Positions 28,935 through 37,013 of a stretch of DNA of 64,000 nucleotides are shown one piece after another; position 1 is the first letter of the stretch, and the number at the start of each line of letters is the position of its first letter. Location of the stretch: NCBI RefSeq assembly GCF_026339735.1, contig NZ_JAPEQG010000001.1, positions 2,232,001 to 2,296,000 of the forward strand, written 5' to 3'. Source of the stretch: Streptomyces sp. NBC_01669. Its GTDB lineage: Bacteria > Actinomycetota > Actinomycetes > Streptomycetales > Streptomycetaceae. Below the pieces are notes generated by a model, which did no database searches, was not told the DNA's origin, and saw only the letters and a program-made list of their open reading frames with translations. The translations under genes and the position numbers were made by a program.

Positions 28935-29390
28935 GTGAAGATCGCACGGATGATACGGGGCCGCTCGCGGGAAGCGGCCGCCTTGGAGCGCCTCCATCAG
29001 CTATGGCGGGAAGGCAAGTACGAGGAGGTCGAGGCCATCGCCCGGGGGAATCTGCCCCGAGCCGAAGGGAGCACGGTCGCTGCTCTGCACTGCGGCCTGG
29101 TGCACAGCCTGAATGGTCAGGGGCGGTACGACGAAGCGCTCACCGAGGCGCTCCGGTTCGCCCCATGTTGGGATCGGAGCCAGAGCGCGAGCCTCCGTAT
29201 AGGCACGGCCGTCGCCCTGCATGGTCTGGGGCGCCGAAGCGAGGCAGAAGCGGCAGTCCGTGAGGCGCTGACCGACTGCGAGCGGTTTCTGCATCCGGAC
29301 CACCCCCGTTTTCGGGAAGCCCGCATGCTGCTCGCCCGCATCACAGCCGACGACCCACCGGCGCCGACAGCCGAAGAGGCACGCAGCTGA
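28935..29390 (+). CDS. Tetratricopeptide-like small protein
   Basis: 151 residues made of paired helices with TPR-like spacing (LHQLWREGKYEEVEAIARG, LVHSLNGQGRYDEALTEALR, GTAVALHGLGRRSEAEAAVR). It probably mediates protein binding. Similar short TPR proteins are widespread in Streptomyces without assigned function. GTG 28935 is chosen for its spacing to the promoter above; ATG 28950 is an alternative. A transposase scrap starts right after the stop, so a downstream partner could have been lost. Confidence 0.7.
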   Translation: MKIARMIRGRSREAAALERLHQLWREGKYEEVEAIARGNLPRAEGSTVAALHCGLVHSLNGQGRYDEALTEALRFAPCWDRSQSASLRIGTAVALHGLGRRSEAEAAVREALTDCERFLHPDHPRFREARMLLARITADDPPAPTAEEARS

Positions 29391-29391
29391 T

Positions 29392-29580
29392 CTGGACCAG
29401 GCCGCCAAGCGCAAGAACAAGGGCTCCGCAGGAGGGTAAGCGCGCTGACGGGCACCCGATTCATGCCTGGGACATCAAGGGCAGCCGGCGCTCGTTCGCG
29501 GCCGAGGAGCGGAGCGCATTCTGGGCGTGGGCTGCGATCGAGATCTGGAATTCCCACCTTCCGGGAGATCGTTGCTCGCA
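29392..29580 (+). pseudogene. Fragments of an IS5-type transposase and an integrase
   Basis: LDQAAKRKNKGSAGG then stop (29392-29439) looks like the D-Q-A-A-x-R-x-x-x-G-S-x-G-G segment of IS5-family transposases. From about 29456, in another frame, FAAEERSAFWAWAAIEIW resembles the core of tyrosine site-specific integrases from Streptomyces. Both are too short to function. The remaining sequence to 29766 shows no gene. Confidence 0.4.
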
Positions 29581-29766
29581 CCACTGCGGTGGCCGCATCG
29601 TCGGAGCCTTCGTGACCTGGACGGTTGTCACCTCCGACGATGGTCAGAGGATGCCGACACCGATCGAAGCAGAACCCCACTCCAGATCAGCCAGAACGTG
29701 GCGCTTCAGACGAACTAAATCCACGCGGATGATCTACACTACTCCGTCCCAGGCACGGGGCACGCT

Positions 29767-30396
29767 CTACGGGCGGCGGGCCAGCAAGTGGGTGTCGAGG
29801 AAGCCCCGCTCGGACGCCGGGTCGTGGAGCAACCGAGCAACCATGACGAGCCCGGCCCCGGCCAGCAACTCGGCAAACCGCTCCGCCGGCCAGCTATAGG
29901 CGGGCGCCACCTTGTGATCGAAGCGGACCGGCTCCGGCCCCTCGGTCCCGAAGAAGGACACCAGGAGCAGGCCCCCTGATGTCAGGACACGCACCTGCTC
30001 AGCGAGCAGCGCGGGCAATCCCGCAGGTGGGGTATGGATCATCGAGTAGTGGGCCAGCACTCCGCCGAGCGCGCCGTCCTCGACGGGCAGGGCCTCCATT
30101 CGCGCTTCGTCGAACCGCAGCGCCGGATGGGCCCGCCGGGCGTGGTCGACCATGGCCGGGGAGAGGTCGAGCCCGAAGGCGTCCAGCCCCAAGTCGTGCA
30201 GCATGGCCGTCAGATGACCGGGTCCGCACCCGACGTCGGCTGCCCGCAGGTTCCCCGTTCCGCGCACGAGCTCGGCGAAGGTGCCGATCATGTTCCGCGC
30301 GAACGGCTGCGTCTCCAGCCGATTGGCGAACATCGACGCATAGAGCTCGACGACCCCGTCGTAGGCCGCCCTGGTCTCGTCCTGGTGTTCCAACAC
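29767..30396 (-). CDS. SAM-dependent class I methyltransferase
   Basis: 209-residue cytoplasmic methyltransferase. SAM motif I is AADVGCGPGHLTAML, motif II region FGLDLSPAMVDHARR, then LPVEDGALGGVLAHYSMIHT and VLTSGGLLLVSFFG. The N-terminal ETRAAYDGVVELYASMFANR is typical of small Streptomyces methyltransferases of this group. The start is uncertain: GTG 30396 gives the family-like VLEHQDETRAAYD but lacks a ribosome binding site. The frame stays open upstream into the IS remnant at 30531-30749, so the original 5' region may have been altered by insertion. Substrate unknown. Confidence 0.75.
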   Translation of the reverse strand: MLEHQDETRAAYDGVVELYASMFANRLETQPFARNMIGTFAELVRGTGNLRAADVGCGPGHLTAMLHDLGLDAFGLDLSPAMVDHARRAHPALRFDEARMEALPVEDGALGGVLAHYSMIHTPPAGLPALLAEQVRVLTSGGLLLVSFFGTEGPEPVRFDHKVAPAYSWPAERFAELLAGAGLVMVARLLHDPASERGFLDTHLLARRP

Positions 30397-30530
30397 GGGA
30401 AGGAAAGTACACCCGCGCCGTTCACAGCCGTTCTCCGGCCCCATACCGGCCTGCTGGTCGAGCGCCGGGACCGGGTGGCGCAAGACAGGCATTCGGCGTG
30501 CCGGGCGGACTCCGAACGCCCGCCGCGCAA

Positions 30531-30749
30531 AGGTGCTCCTCGCAGTCGAGCCGGGACAGAAACCCATGTCCATCGTGATCACGGCCGGGCAGCGTGGCGA
30601 CTCCCCGCAGTTCGAGCCCGTCCTGAAGGCGATCTGCGTGCCCCGCATCGGGCCGGGAAGGCCCCGCGTCCGGCCCGACCGCGTGCGAGCCGACAAGGCG
30701 TACGCCCGAGACGACCGTTCGCATCGCGGTCATCAACGAGTGGCTGTGA
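30531..30749 (+). pseudogene. Internally deleted IS5-family transposase remnant
   Basis: One frame encodes KPMSIVITAGQRGDSPQF, then PGRPRVRPDRVRADKAYA, the central DDE-containing part of IS5-type transposases. About 25 bases later another frame gives TTVRIAVINEWL and a stop, the usual C-terminal end. The segment between (more than 100 residues in intact copies) is missing, so a deletion fused the middle to the end. Confidence 0.65.
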
Positions 30750-30789
30750 CCAGCTGTCATACGAAACCGGCCAGGATGGCGTGTGAGCG

Positions 30790-31173
30790 TCAGGAATTCA
30801 TCGCGGCTCGGTCGGACTCGCTGCGAAGAACGCAGAACTCGTTGCCCTCGGGGTCGGCAAGGACTGCCCAGCCAGAGCCATCGGGATTCCGGTGATCGGT
30901 GACAAAGGTGGCACCGAGGCCCAGCAGCCGTTCCACCTCCTGCTCACGCGAGGTCTCAGGGCGCAAACACAGATGGATCCGGTTCTTGATCTTCTTAGGC
31001 TCGGGCACCTGGTTGAAGTGCAGCACTGGGCCCTCCGCCAGCAGCACCTGAGTCTCGTGATCACCCGGTTTGTCCTCCGGATGCAGTGGACGGCCAGTCA
31101 CCCTGCTCCAGAACCGGGCCAGCTCGTAGGCATCCGCACAGTCAATCGCCACGTTCTGCAGTACCGAAAACAT
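30790..31173 (-). CDS. VOC/glyoxalase-like protein
   Basis: 127-residue single-domain VOC protein: VLQNVAIDCADAYELARFW opens the first module, RIHLCLRPETSREQEVERLL the second, and it ends GWAVLADPEGNEFCVLRSE with the conserved D-P-E-G-N-E-F. ATG 31173 follows AGGAAGG. Probable small enzyme or resistance/binding protein; substrate unknown. It is surrounded by mobile-element scraps, so it may be an accessory gene. Confidence 0.82.
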   Translation of the reverse strand: MFSVLQNVAIDCADAYELARFWSRVTGRPLHPEDKPGDHETQVLLAEGPVLHFNQVPEPKKIKNRIHLCLRPETSREQEVERLLGLGATFVTDHRNPDGSGWAVLADPEGNEFCVLRSESDRAAMNS

Positions 31174-31344
31174 GCGCGCGAGCCTTCCTGATTTCCACTC
31201 CGGACGCCACCGAATTGCGCTCATCCTTCGCGCACACAGCTCAGGCACATGGCAGCACGTTCGATACACGCCCTGGGCGCGTCCAGTTGGGGTCAATCTG
31301 CGGATTCGCCCTCGTGCCGGGGTTGTGATCCTGTAGATCATCTT

Positions 31345-31407
31345 GCATGACGCGAGTGCAACTGTCGGATGCGGGGTGGGAGTTCATCAGTTGCACTCTC
31401 GTCACGC
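31345..31407. repeat. 20-base imperfect inverted repeat around a transposase-like start
   Basis: Arms 31345-31364 and 31388-31407 (one begins GCATGACGCGAGTGCAACTG) match at 18 of 20 positions as inverted copies. Reading from the left arm gives MTRVQLSDAGWEFI, which resembles an IS5-type transposase N-terminus that then stops making sense. It looks like two opposed copies of one element end, or a folded remnant. Confidence 0.4.
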
Positions 31408-31421
31408 AACGATGCACCGGA

Positions 31422-31597
31422 TCAGTCCCCGCCGCGAAGGAAAATCCCGCAGATCACCACCCGATACGCGCCCAGGGGACTGTTGACCACCCGACTGCGG
31501 TGGTGGAGGACCCGCCGTCCGGCCTGGCACAGCCGATCGTGAAGGACCCGGGCCAATTCGGTTGGCAGCAGCGCGCCCATGTCGTGAACTTGAGCCC
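31422..31597 (-). pseudogene. Coding-like fragment, unidentified
   Basis: The minus strand reads MGALLPTELARVLHDRLCQA and RVLHHRSRVVNSPLGAYRVV before a stop at 31422. Its head abuts the SDR start, leaving no room for a normal 5' region. Family not recognised. Confidence 0.25.
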
Positions 31598-32365
31598 ATG
31601 ACAAACACAACTCAGGTGCGAGGTACGGCCATTGTCACTGGCGCAGCACGCGGCATCGGTTCCGCGGTGGCCCGGCAGCTGGCCCGCGACGGCCTGGCGG
31701 TCGGTGTGATCGACCTGGACGAGGCGGACTGCGCGGGCACCGTTCAGGCCATCAAGGACGACGGCGGGTCCGCGACGGCGGTCGCCGCCGACGTCGCGGA
31801 CGAAGTGGCGGTGACCGCCGCCGTCGCCCGGGTCGTCGCCGAGCTGGGGCCCCCGACGGTGCTGGTCAACAACGCCGGCGTCGGTCCCCGTGCCAACCTC
31901 GTGGAGATGACCACGGAGCAGTGGGACGCTGTCCTGGGGGTCAATCTGCGCGGCCCGTTCCTCTTCACCCGGGCCGTCGCCCCCCATATGATCGCGGCCG
32001 GCTGGGGGCGGATCGTCACCATGTCGAGCATCTCCGCGGTCGGCGACGCCGCCCGAGTCGACTACGGCAGCGCGAAGGCAGGTCTGCTCGGCTTCACCAA
32101 GTCACTCGCCCTGCAGCTCGGCCGGCACGGCATCACCGCCAACGCGATCGCCCCGGGCTTCGTGGTGAGCGACATGACCAGGACCTCGGCCCGTCGGCTG
32201 GGCCTCGGCTTCGAGGAGTTCCAGCGCAACGCGGCGCAGTCCATTCCGGTCGGCAGAGTGGGTCAGCCGGAGGACATCGCCCATACGGCGTCGTACCTCG
32301 TGAGCCCCGGGGCGGGGTTCGTCTCCGGCCAGGTCATCTATGTGGCGGGCGGGCCGGTCGACTGA
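31598..32365 (+). CDS. Short-chain dehydrogenase/reductase (SDR)
   Basis: 255-residue classical SDR. The NAD(P)-binding motif TGAARGIG is at 14-21, NNAG follows near residue 90, and the catalytic Ser lies in MSSIS with Tyr156 and Lys160 in DYGSAKAG. The acidic residue in VIDLDEAD suggests NAD(H) preference. It ends SGQVIYVAGGPVD, typical of 3-oxoacyl reductase-like or catabolic SDRs. The ribosome binding site is weak. It lies upstream of, and convergent with, the P450 operon and could take part in that catabolic island, but no operator of the island type precedes it. Confidence 0.88.
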   Translation: MTNTTQVRGTAIVTGAARGIGSAVARQLARDGLAVGVIDLDEADCAGTVQAIKDDGGSATAVAADVADEVAVTAAVARVVAELGPPTVLVNNAGVGPRANLVEMTTEQWDAVLGVNLRGPFLFTRAVAPHMIAAGWGRIVTMSSISAVGDAARVDYGSAKAGLLGFTKSLALQLGRHGITANAIAPGFVVSDMTRTSARRLGLGFEEFQRNAAQSIPVGRVGQPEDIAHTASYLVSPGAGFVSGQVIYVAGGPVD

Positions 32366-32434
32366 GAAGCCGGCGGCGTACCGATGAGGGCGCTTGGCCG
32401 GTCGGACCGGGTTGTGGTTCGGGCGGGCCGCGCA

Positions 32435-32512
32435 CGACACGTGATCATCGACTGCCTCGGCCTGCTCCCGCTCGTCGAAGTCACCGCCGCGAACACCGGC
32501 GACCGCAAGGCC
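32435..32512 (+). pseudogene. IS-family transposase fragment
   Basis: RHVIIDCLGLLPLVEVTAAN then TGDRK matches the conserved R-H-x-x-V-D-x-x-G-L-L-x-x-V-x-V-T-A-A-N-x-x-D-R strand of IS5-type transposases. Only about 26 codons survive. Confidence 0.6.
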
Positions 32513-32542
32513 CCGGGAGGCCGTCGTCCCGGAGTTCCGGCG

Positions 32543-32569
32543 GAGTGGCGGGCGGGCCGCCCGCCACTC
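32543..32569. terminator. Hairpin terminator of the P450 operon
   Basis: Twelve-base arms (GAGTGGCGGGCG and its complement) around a 3-base centre lie 11 bases past the P450 stop. Confidence 0.75.
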
Positions 32570-32579
32570 CGATGAACCG

Positions 32580-33848
32580 TCAGGCGAGGGTGACCTCGAC
32601 CGGGAGCTTCTTGATGCCGTTGACGAAGTTGGAGCGCACGCGCGGCACGTCACCCGCCAGGCGGATGTCGGCGAGGCGCGGGATGAGCTCCTCGAACATG
32701 ATGCGGATCTCGGTGCGGGCGAGGAGGTTGCCCAGGCACAGGTGGGGGCTCCCCTTGCCGAAGGTGACGTGGTCGTTGTCGGCGCGGGTGACGTCGAAGT
32801 CGTAGGGGTTGCCGAAGACCTTCTCGTCGCGGTTGCCGGAGGCGTACCACATGACGACCTTGTCGCCCTCCTTGACGTTCTTGCCGCCGAGTTCGACGTC
32901 GCGGGTCGCGGTGCGACGGAAGTGGTAGACGGGCGATGCCCAGCGCAGGAACTCCTCGACCGCGTTCGGGATCAGAGAGGGATCGGCCTGGAGCCTGGCC
33001 AGTTGCTCGGGGTGCTGGATCAGCGCGAGCATGGAGTGCGAGATGGTGTGCCGGGTGGTCTCGTTGCCGGCCACCACCAGCAGCAGGAAGTAGTTGTCGA
33101 AGTCCTGCGCGGACAGCGGGATGCCGTCGCGTGGGGTCTCGTTGACGAGTTTGGAGACCAGGTCGGTGCCGGTACCGCCGCGGCGCCGGCGGGCAAGTTC
33201 GCGGCCGTACTCGAAGACCTCGATGGAGGCGGGCGAGCGGAAGGGCAGGTCGCGGTACTTCTCGCTCTCCGCGCTGTGCAGGAGGACATCGGCGTAGTCG
33301 GGGTCGGTGTTGCCGATGATCCGGTTACCCCAGTCGATGAGCTGCTGGTTGTCCTCCGGCGGTACGTCCAGGAGGCGGGCCAGGACGTTGATGGGGAAGT
33401 CCGCGGAGACGTCGGCGACGAAGTCGAAGGTGCCCTTGGCCAGGGCTGCGTCAAGGGTCCTGGCCGTCAGGCCGCGCAGGAACTCGGTGTACTGGTTGAT
33501 GACACCCTGGCCGAACTGGCGCTGCAGGAGGCTGCGCATCGCGCGGTGGCGGACGCCGTCCAGTTCCAGGATCGAGGCGCGCTTCTTGATCTGGTCCTCG
33601 TCGACTTCCTCGAGGTTGACGAACTTCGTCGAGGTGAAGGTCTCGGCGTCGCGGTCGACCCTGGCGATGTCCTCGTGCCGGGTGAGGGCCCAGAAGCCGG
33701 AGTTGGGGGCCTCCTCGGGCTGCCAGTGCACGGGGTCCTCGTGGCGCAGCGTGTGGAACATGCGCCATGGGGTGACGCCGTCCAGGAAGTTGTCGTTGTC
33801 GGCGAGGTCGACCTCGTCGAGGGGCATGGGGTCGAAGGGGTTCGGCAT
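32580..33848 (-). CDS. Cytochrome P450
   Basis: 422-residue soluble bacterial P450. The I-helix oxygen-activation motif is VVAGNETTRHT, the K-helix ExxR is in VEEFLRWASP, and the heme loop is FGKGSPHLCLG with ligand Cys371. That loop has one residue more than the usual F-x-x-G-x-x-x-C-x-G spacing. AGGAG precedes ATG 33848. The gene lies 29 bases after the glutamine-synthetase-like gene, and the electron-transfer partners (ferredoxin and reductase) are encoded divergently at 35591. The substrate is probably a compound of the surrounding catabolic island, perhaps a gamma-glutamylated or ring-containing amine. Confidence 0.93.
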   Translation of the reverse strand: MPNPFDPMPLDEVDLADNDNFLDGVTPWRMFHTLRHEDPVHWQPEEAPNSGFWALTRHEDIARVDRDAETFTSTKFVNLEEVDEDQIKKRASILELDGVRHRAMRSLLQRQFGQGVINQYTEFLRGLTARTLDAALAKGTFDFVADVSADFPINVLARLLDVPPEDNQQLIDWGNRIIGNTDPDYADVLLHSAESEKYRDLPFRSPASIEVFEYGRELARRRRGGTGTDLVSKLVNETPRDGIPLSAQDFDNYFLLLVVAGNETTRHTISHSMLALIQHPEQLARLQADPSLIPNAVEEFLRWASPVYHFRRTATRDVELGGKNVKEGDKVVMWYASGNRDEKVFGNPYDFDVTRADNDHVTFGKGSPHLCLGNLLARTEIRIMFEELIPRLADIRLAGDVPRVRSNFVNGIKKLPVEVTLA

Positions 33849-33877
33849 GCGGTGCTCCTGTGGATGGTGCGGATCGA

Positions 33878-35236
33878 TCAGAGGTGGTAGGAGTACTCGG
33901 TGAACTCCCAGTCGGTGACATGGCGGTTGAAGCGGTCGAGCTCGTCACGCTTGTAGGCGAGGAAGGAGTCGGTGAAGTCCTTGCCGAGGATCTCGATGAG
34001 GGCCTCGTCTGCGGCCAGTGCGTCGAGCGCGGCGGGCAGGCTCATCGGCAGCATCTGGGACTTCCGCGGGTCGTAGCCGTAGCCCTCCAGCGGGGCCGGC
34101 GGCTCCTGGCCTTCCCGTACGCCGAGCAGTACGGCGGCGGAGAGGGCGGCGATCGCCAGATACGGGTTGGCACTGGCGTCGCCGAGCCGCACCTCCAGAC
34201 GGGCGCCGGAACCGCGCTCGGGCGGGATGCGGACCATGGCGCTGCGGTTGTCCAGGCCCCAGTCGATCAGCCAGGGGGCGAGGGTGCCCGGTCCGAACCG
34301 TTTGTACGAGTTCACGGTCGGGTTCAGCAGCGCGGCCAGGGCCGGGGCGTGAGCCAGGATGCCGGCGATGGCGTGGCGCCCGGTGTCCGACAGCCCGAAG
34401 GCTCCGGACGGGTCGTCGAAGACATTGCGGCCCTGGGCGTCCTCGCCCGAGAAGTGCAGATGGAAGCCCGAACCGCCCGCGTCGTTGAAGGGCTTGGCCA
34501 TGAAGGTCGCGAGCTTCCCCTCCTTTCGGGCCAGTTCCTTGACGGCCGACTTGAAGAGGAAGGCACGGTCGGCGGCGTCCATGGCCTCGGAGTGCGTCAG
34601 GTTGATCTCGAACTGCCCGGCGTCGAACTCGTGGTTCCCCGTGACGACACCGATTCCGAGGTCACGCAACTGCCGCAGTGTGCGCAGCAGATGGTTGTCG
34701 GCGTCGGCACGCAGCCCGGCGGTGTAGATGACACCCGTGGTGGCCTGCGCGTAACGACGCCAGCCACTCGGCGTTCCCGGGGCCCCGTCGAGCAGGAAGT
34801 ACTCCAGCTCGGGGCCGACGACGGGGCGCAGTCCGGCCTCCGCGCATCGGGCCAGGACAGCGCGCAGCAGGTCGCGCGGTGACTCGGGGCTGGGCGCGCC
34901 GGTGGCGGGGTCGGTGGTGTCGCCGAGGCACCAGGCGACGCCGGGCTCCCACGGGAGGACGTGGACCGCGTCCAGGTCGGGTCGTACGGCGATGTCCGGC
35001 AGCCCGGCATCCAGTCCGCCCGGCACGGGGACGACGTCGCCCTGAGGACTGGTGTGGTACACGGCACGACAGAAGGCCAGTCCGTGTTCGCAGGCCGAGG
35101 GCAGGTGGTCCAGGAGGACGTCGCGGGCACGGTCGGTGCCGATGAGGTCGGGGTAGGTCACCCGGACCACGTCGATGCCGTCGGCGGCGAGCCGATCCAT
35201 GTGCCGGCGGACTTCTGGGGTGTCTTGAGCGCTCAC
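33878..35236 (-). CDS. Glutamine-synthetase-like gamma-glutamyl-amine ligase
   Basis: 452 residues, full GS fold. The N-terminal beta-grasp contains DVVRVTYPDLIGTDR. Catalytic blocks are VGPELEYFLLD, NHEFDAGQFEINLTHSEA, GSGFHLHFSGED, NRSAMVRIP and GARLEVRLGDASANPYLAIA. It diverges from GlnA and lacks a recognisable adenylylation loop. It groups by appearance with GlnA3/PuuA/IpuC-type enzymes that join glutamate to polyamines or other amines. Context (permease, two aldehyde dehydrogenases, a gamma-Glu-X hydrolase, an amidotransferase) supports an amine substrate. First gene of the minus-strand operon with the P450; its promoter is covered by operator site 35361-35376. Confidence 0.85.
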   Translation of the reverse strand: MSAQDTPEVRRHMDRLAADGIDVVRVTYPDLIGTDRARDVLLDHLPSACEHGLAFCRAVYHTSPQGDVVPVPGGLDAGLPDIAVRPDLDAVHVLPWEPGVAWCLGDTTDPATGAPSPESPRDLLRAVLARCAEAGLRPVVGPELEYFLLDGAPGTPSGWRRYAQATTGVIYTAGLRADADNHLLRTLRQLRDLGIGVVTGNHEFDAGQFEINLTHSEAMDAADRAFLFKSAVKELARKEGKLATFMAKPFNDAGGSGFHLHFSGEDAQGRNVFDDPSGAFGLSDTGRHAIAGILAHAPALAALLNPTVNSYKRFGPGTLAPWLIDWGLDNRSAMVRIPPERGSGARLEVRLGDASANPYLAIAALSAAVLLGVREGQEPPAPLEGYGYDPRKSQMLPMSLPAALDALAADEALIEILGKDFTDSFLAYKRDELDRFNRHVTDWEFTEYSYHL

Positions 35237-35360
35237 CGATGTCTCCTCGGCGGATGTGAACGGGCGTGATGGCCGACGGCCCGATGTCCTGCCAGTCCGG
35301 TGACGGTCTGGCGGGGGCGCTGAGCCGGGGACCAGAAGCGGGGGCGGCGCCCGAGCTTGT

Positions 35361-35403
35361 CGTTTGGCGTCAAACGGTATGGACTGCCGTCACCTTCCCG
35401 CAA
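35361..35403 (-). promoter_or_regulatory. Promoter of the GS-P450 operon with operator CGTTTG-N4-CAAACG
   Basis: On the minus strand TTGCGG (35398-35403), an 18-base spacer and TACCGT (35374-35379) form a promoter. The perfect 6-4-6 palindrome CGTTTGGCGTCAAACG at 35361-35376 overlaps its -10 and start region, as expected for a repressor site. Confidence 0.65.
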
Positions 35404-35440
35404 GAGCCTGGACCAAAGAATTTATCCATCCGGATAGGTG

Positions 35441-35485
35441 TTGACCAGGGTCCGACTCGTTCCTATCTTGTTTGAAGCCAAACGA
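35441..35485 (+). promoter_or_regulatory. Promoter of the ferredoxin operon with operator
   Basis: TTGACC (35441-35446), a 17-base spacer and TATCTT (35464-35469) make a near-consensus promoter. GTTTGAAGCCAAAC (35470-35483) lies directly on the start region and matches the palindrome upstream of the GS gene. A GC-rich hairpin-prone leader follows up to the ferredoxin gene. Confidence 0.7.
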
Positions 35486-35590
35486 GTAGGGGGCTCTTCG
35501 GACCCCTTTGGCCGAGGGCCCGGCCGCGGGCCGGGCCCTCCTCCCCCGCCATCTGCGCCCCGATGCCCCTCACATCCAGGAGGACCGGCC

Positions 35591-35779
35591 ATGAAGGTCG
35601 TCGTCGACATGAACAAATGCCAGGACCACGGCCAGTGCGTCTTCTCGGCCCCCGACGTCTTCCAGCTCGACGACAACGGGCGCCTGGCCTACGTCTCCGA
35701 CCCGGACGACGCGCTGCGCGACGAGGTCGAGGAAGCCGCGGACGTCTGTCCGCTGCAGGCCATCCGGATCGAGGACTGA
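35591..35779 (+). CDS. P450-type ferredoxin, probable [3Fe-4S]
   Basis: 62-residue soluble ferredoxin that passes electrons from the reductase encoded next to the P450. Cys10, Cys16 and Cys53 (KCQDHGQC and DVCPLQAI) are the cluster ligands. The position where a fourth cysteine would stand is His13, the pattern of [3Fe-4S] or atypical [4Fe-4S] P450 ferredoxins. AGGAGG precedes ATG 35591. One base separates its stop from the reductase start. Confidence 0.93.
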   Translation: MKVVVDMNKCQDHGQCVFSAPDVFQLDDNGRLAYVSDPDDALRDEVEEAADVCPLQAIRIED

Positions 35780-35780
35780 C

Positions 35781-37001
35781 ATGACCACGGAACGCATCGT
35801 CGTGGTCGGCGCCTCAATGGCCGGCCTGCGCGCGGCCGAGCAGCTGCGCGCAGCCGGCTGGACCGGAACGATCACGGTCATCGGGGACGAGCCCCACATG
35901 CCGTACAACCGGCCCCCGCTCTCCAAGGAGGTGCTCGCCGGCAAGGCGCCCTTCGAGTCCCTCGCCTTCACCCCGCGGGCGAGCACCGCCGACGTGGAGT
36001 GGCGGCTCGGCACCTCCGTCACCGCCGCCCGCCTCGCCGAGCGCGTCGTCGTCCTGGACGACGGCACGGAACTGGCCTTCGACGGCCTGGTCGTGGCCAC
36101 CGGCATGCGGCCCCGACGGCTGCGCTGCGACGGCCCCTGCGGACCTGACAGCGGCCGCCATACGGTACGCACGCTCGCCGACGCCCAGGGGCTGCGGGAC
36201 GAACTGACCCGGCCCGGCGTACGCGTGGTCGTGGTCGGCGCCGGTTTCATCGGCTGCGAGGTCGCCGCGACCGCCGTCGGGCTCGGCGTCACCGAGGTGA
36301 CCGTCGTCGACCCCGAACCGCTGCCGATGCTGCGCCCGCTGGGCGAACTACTGGCGCGCGCGCTGCACAAGCGGCACGAGGAGCGCGGGGTGCGCTTCGC
36401 ACTTGGCACCGGCGTCTTCGGCTTCGAGGGCGAGGACCGGGTCACCGGAGTCGTCCTGAGCGACGGGACGGTCCTTGCGGCCGACGTCGTCGTGGAGTCC
36501 GTCGGCTCGGTCGCCAACACCGAGTGGCTCGACGGCAACGGGCTGGACCTGAGCGACGGTGTGCTGACGGACGAGCAGCTGCGCGTCGGCGATCTCCCGT
36601 ACGTCGTCGCGGTCGGCGATGTCGCCCGCTTCCCCAACGCGCGCTACGACGGCGTCCCCCGCCGCGTCGAGCACTGGTCGATCCCCGGCGACACCGCCAA
36701 GCACGCCGCGAGGAGCCTCGTCGCCCATCTCACCGGGGCCGATGCCGAGGCGGGCCCCTTCGCGCCGCTTCCCACCTTCTGGAGCGACCAGCACGAGTTC
36801 AGGCTGCAGTCCTTCGGCGCCCCGGCGCTCGGCATCGGCGATGTCCGGGTGCTCGACGGCGACCCGGACGGCGACGTCCTGGTCGGCTACCACGCCGACG
36901 GCCGCCTGGTCGGCGTCGTCGCCCTCGGCGGCCATGCCGCCACCACCGGCGCCGCTCGCTACCGCGCCCAGCTGCTCAAGCAGCCTGCCCTCACCTCGTA
37001 A
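35781..37001 (+). CDS. FAD-dependent ferredoxin reductase (P450 redox partner)
   Basis: 406-residue pyridine nucleotide-disulfide oxidoreductase-fold protein. The FAD-binding motif is VVVGASMAGLRAAEQL near the N-terminus and the NAD(P)H-binding motif is VVVVGAGFIGCEVA in the middle. A second FAD contact is in YVVAVGDVARFPN, and a C-terminal reductase domain contains TFWSDQHEFRLQSFG. It reduces the adjacent ferredoxin, which serves the divergently encoded P450. Second gene of a seven-gene plus-strand cluster. Confidence 0.93.
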   Translation: MTTERIVVVGASMAGLRAAEQLRAAGWTGTITVIGDEPHMPYNRPPLSKEVLAGKAPFESLAFTPRASTADVEWRLGTSVTAARLAERVVVLDDGTELAFDGLVVATGMRPRRLRCDGPCGPDSGRHTVRTLADAQGLRDELTRPGVRVVVVGAGFIGCEVAATAVGLGVTEVTVVDPEPLPMLRPLGELLARALHKRHEERGVRFALGTGVFGFEGEDRVTGVVLSDGTVLAADVVVESVGSVANTEWLDGNGLDLSDGVLTDEQLRVGDLPYVVAVGDVARFPNARYDGVPRRVEHWSIPGDTAKHAARSLVAHLTGADAEAGPFAPLPTFWSDQHEFRLQSFGAPALGIGDVRVLDGDPDGDVLVGYHADGRLVGVVALGGHAATTGAARYRAQLLKQPALTS

Positions 37002-37013
37002 GGAACACCTGTC

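Noticed and set aside
29392..32512. Intact insertion sequence or prophage
   Set aside because: All transposase/integrase matches are fragments of 16-70 codons in mixed frames; no complete element, terminal repeats with target duplication, or phage genes were found.
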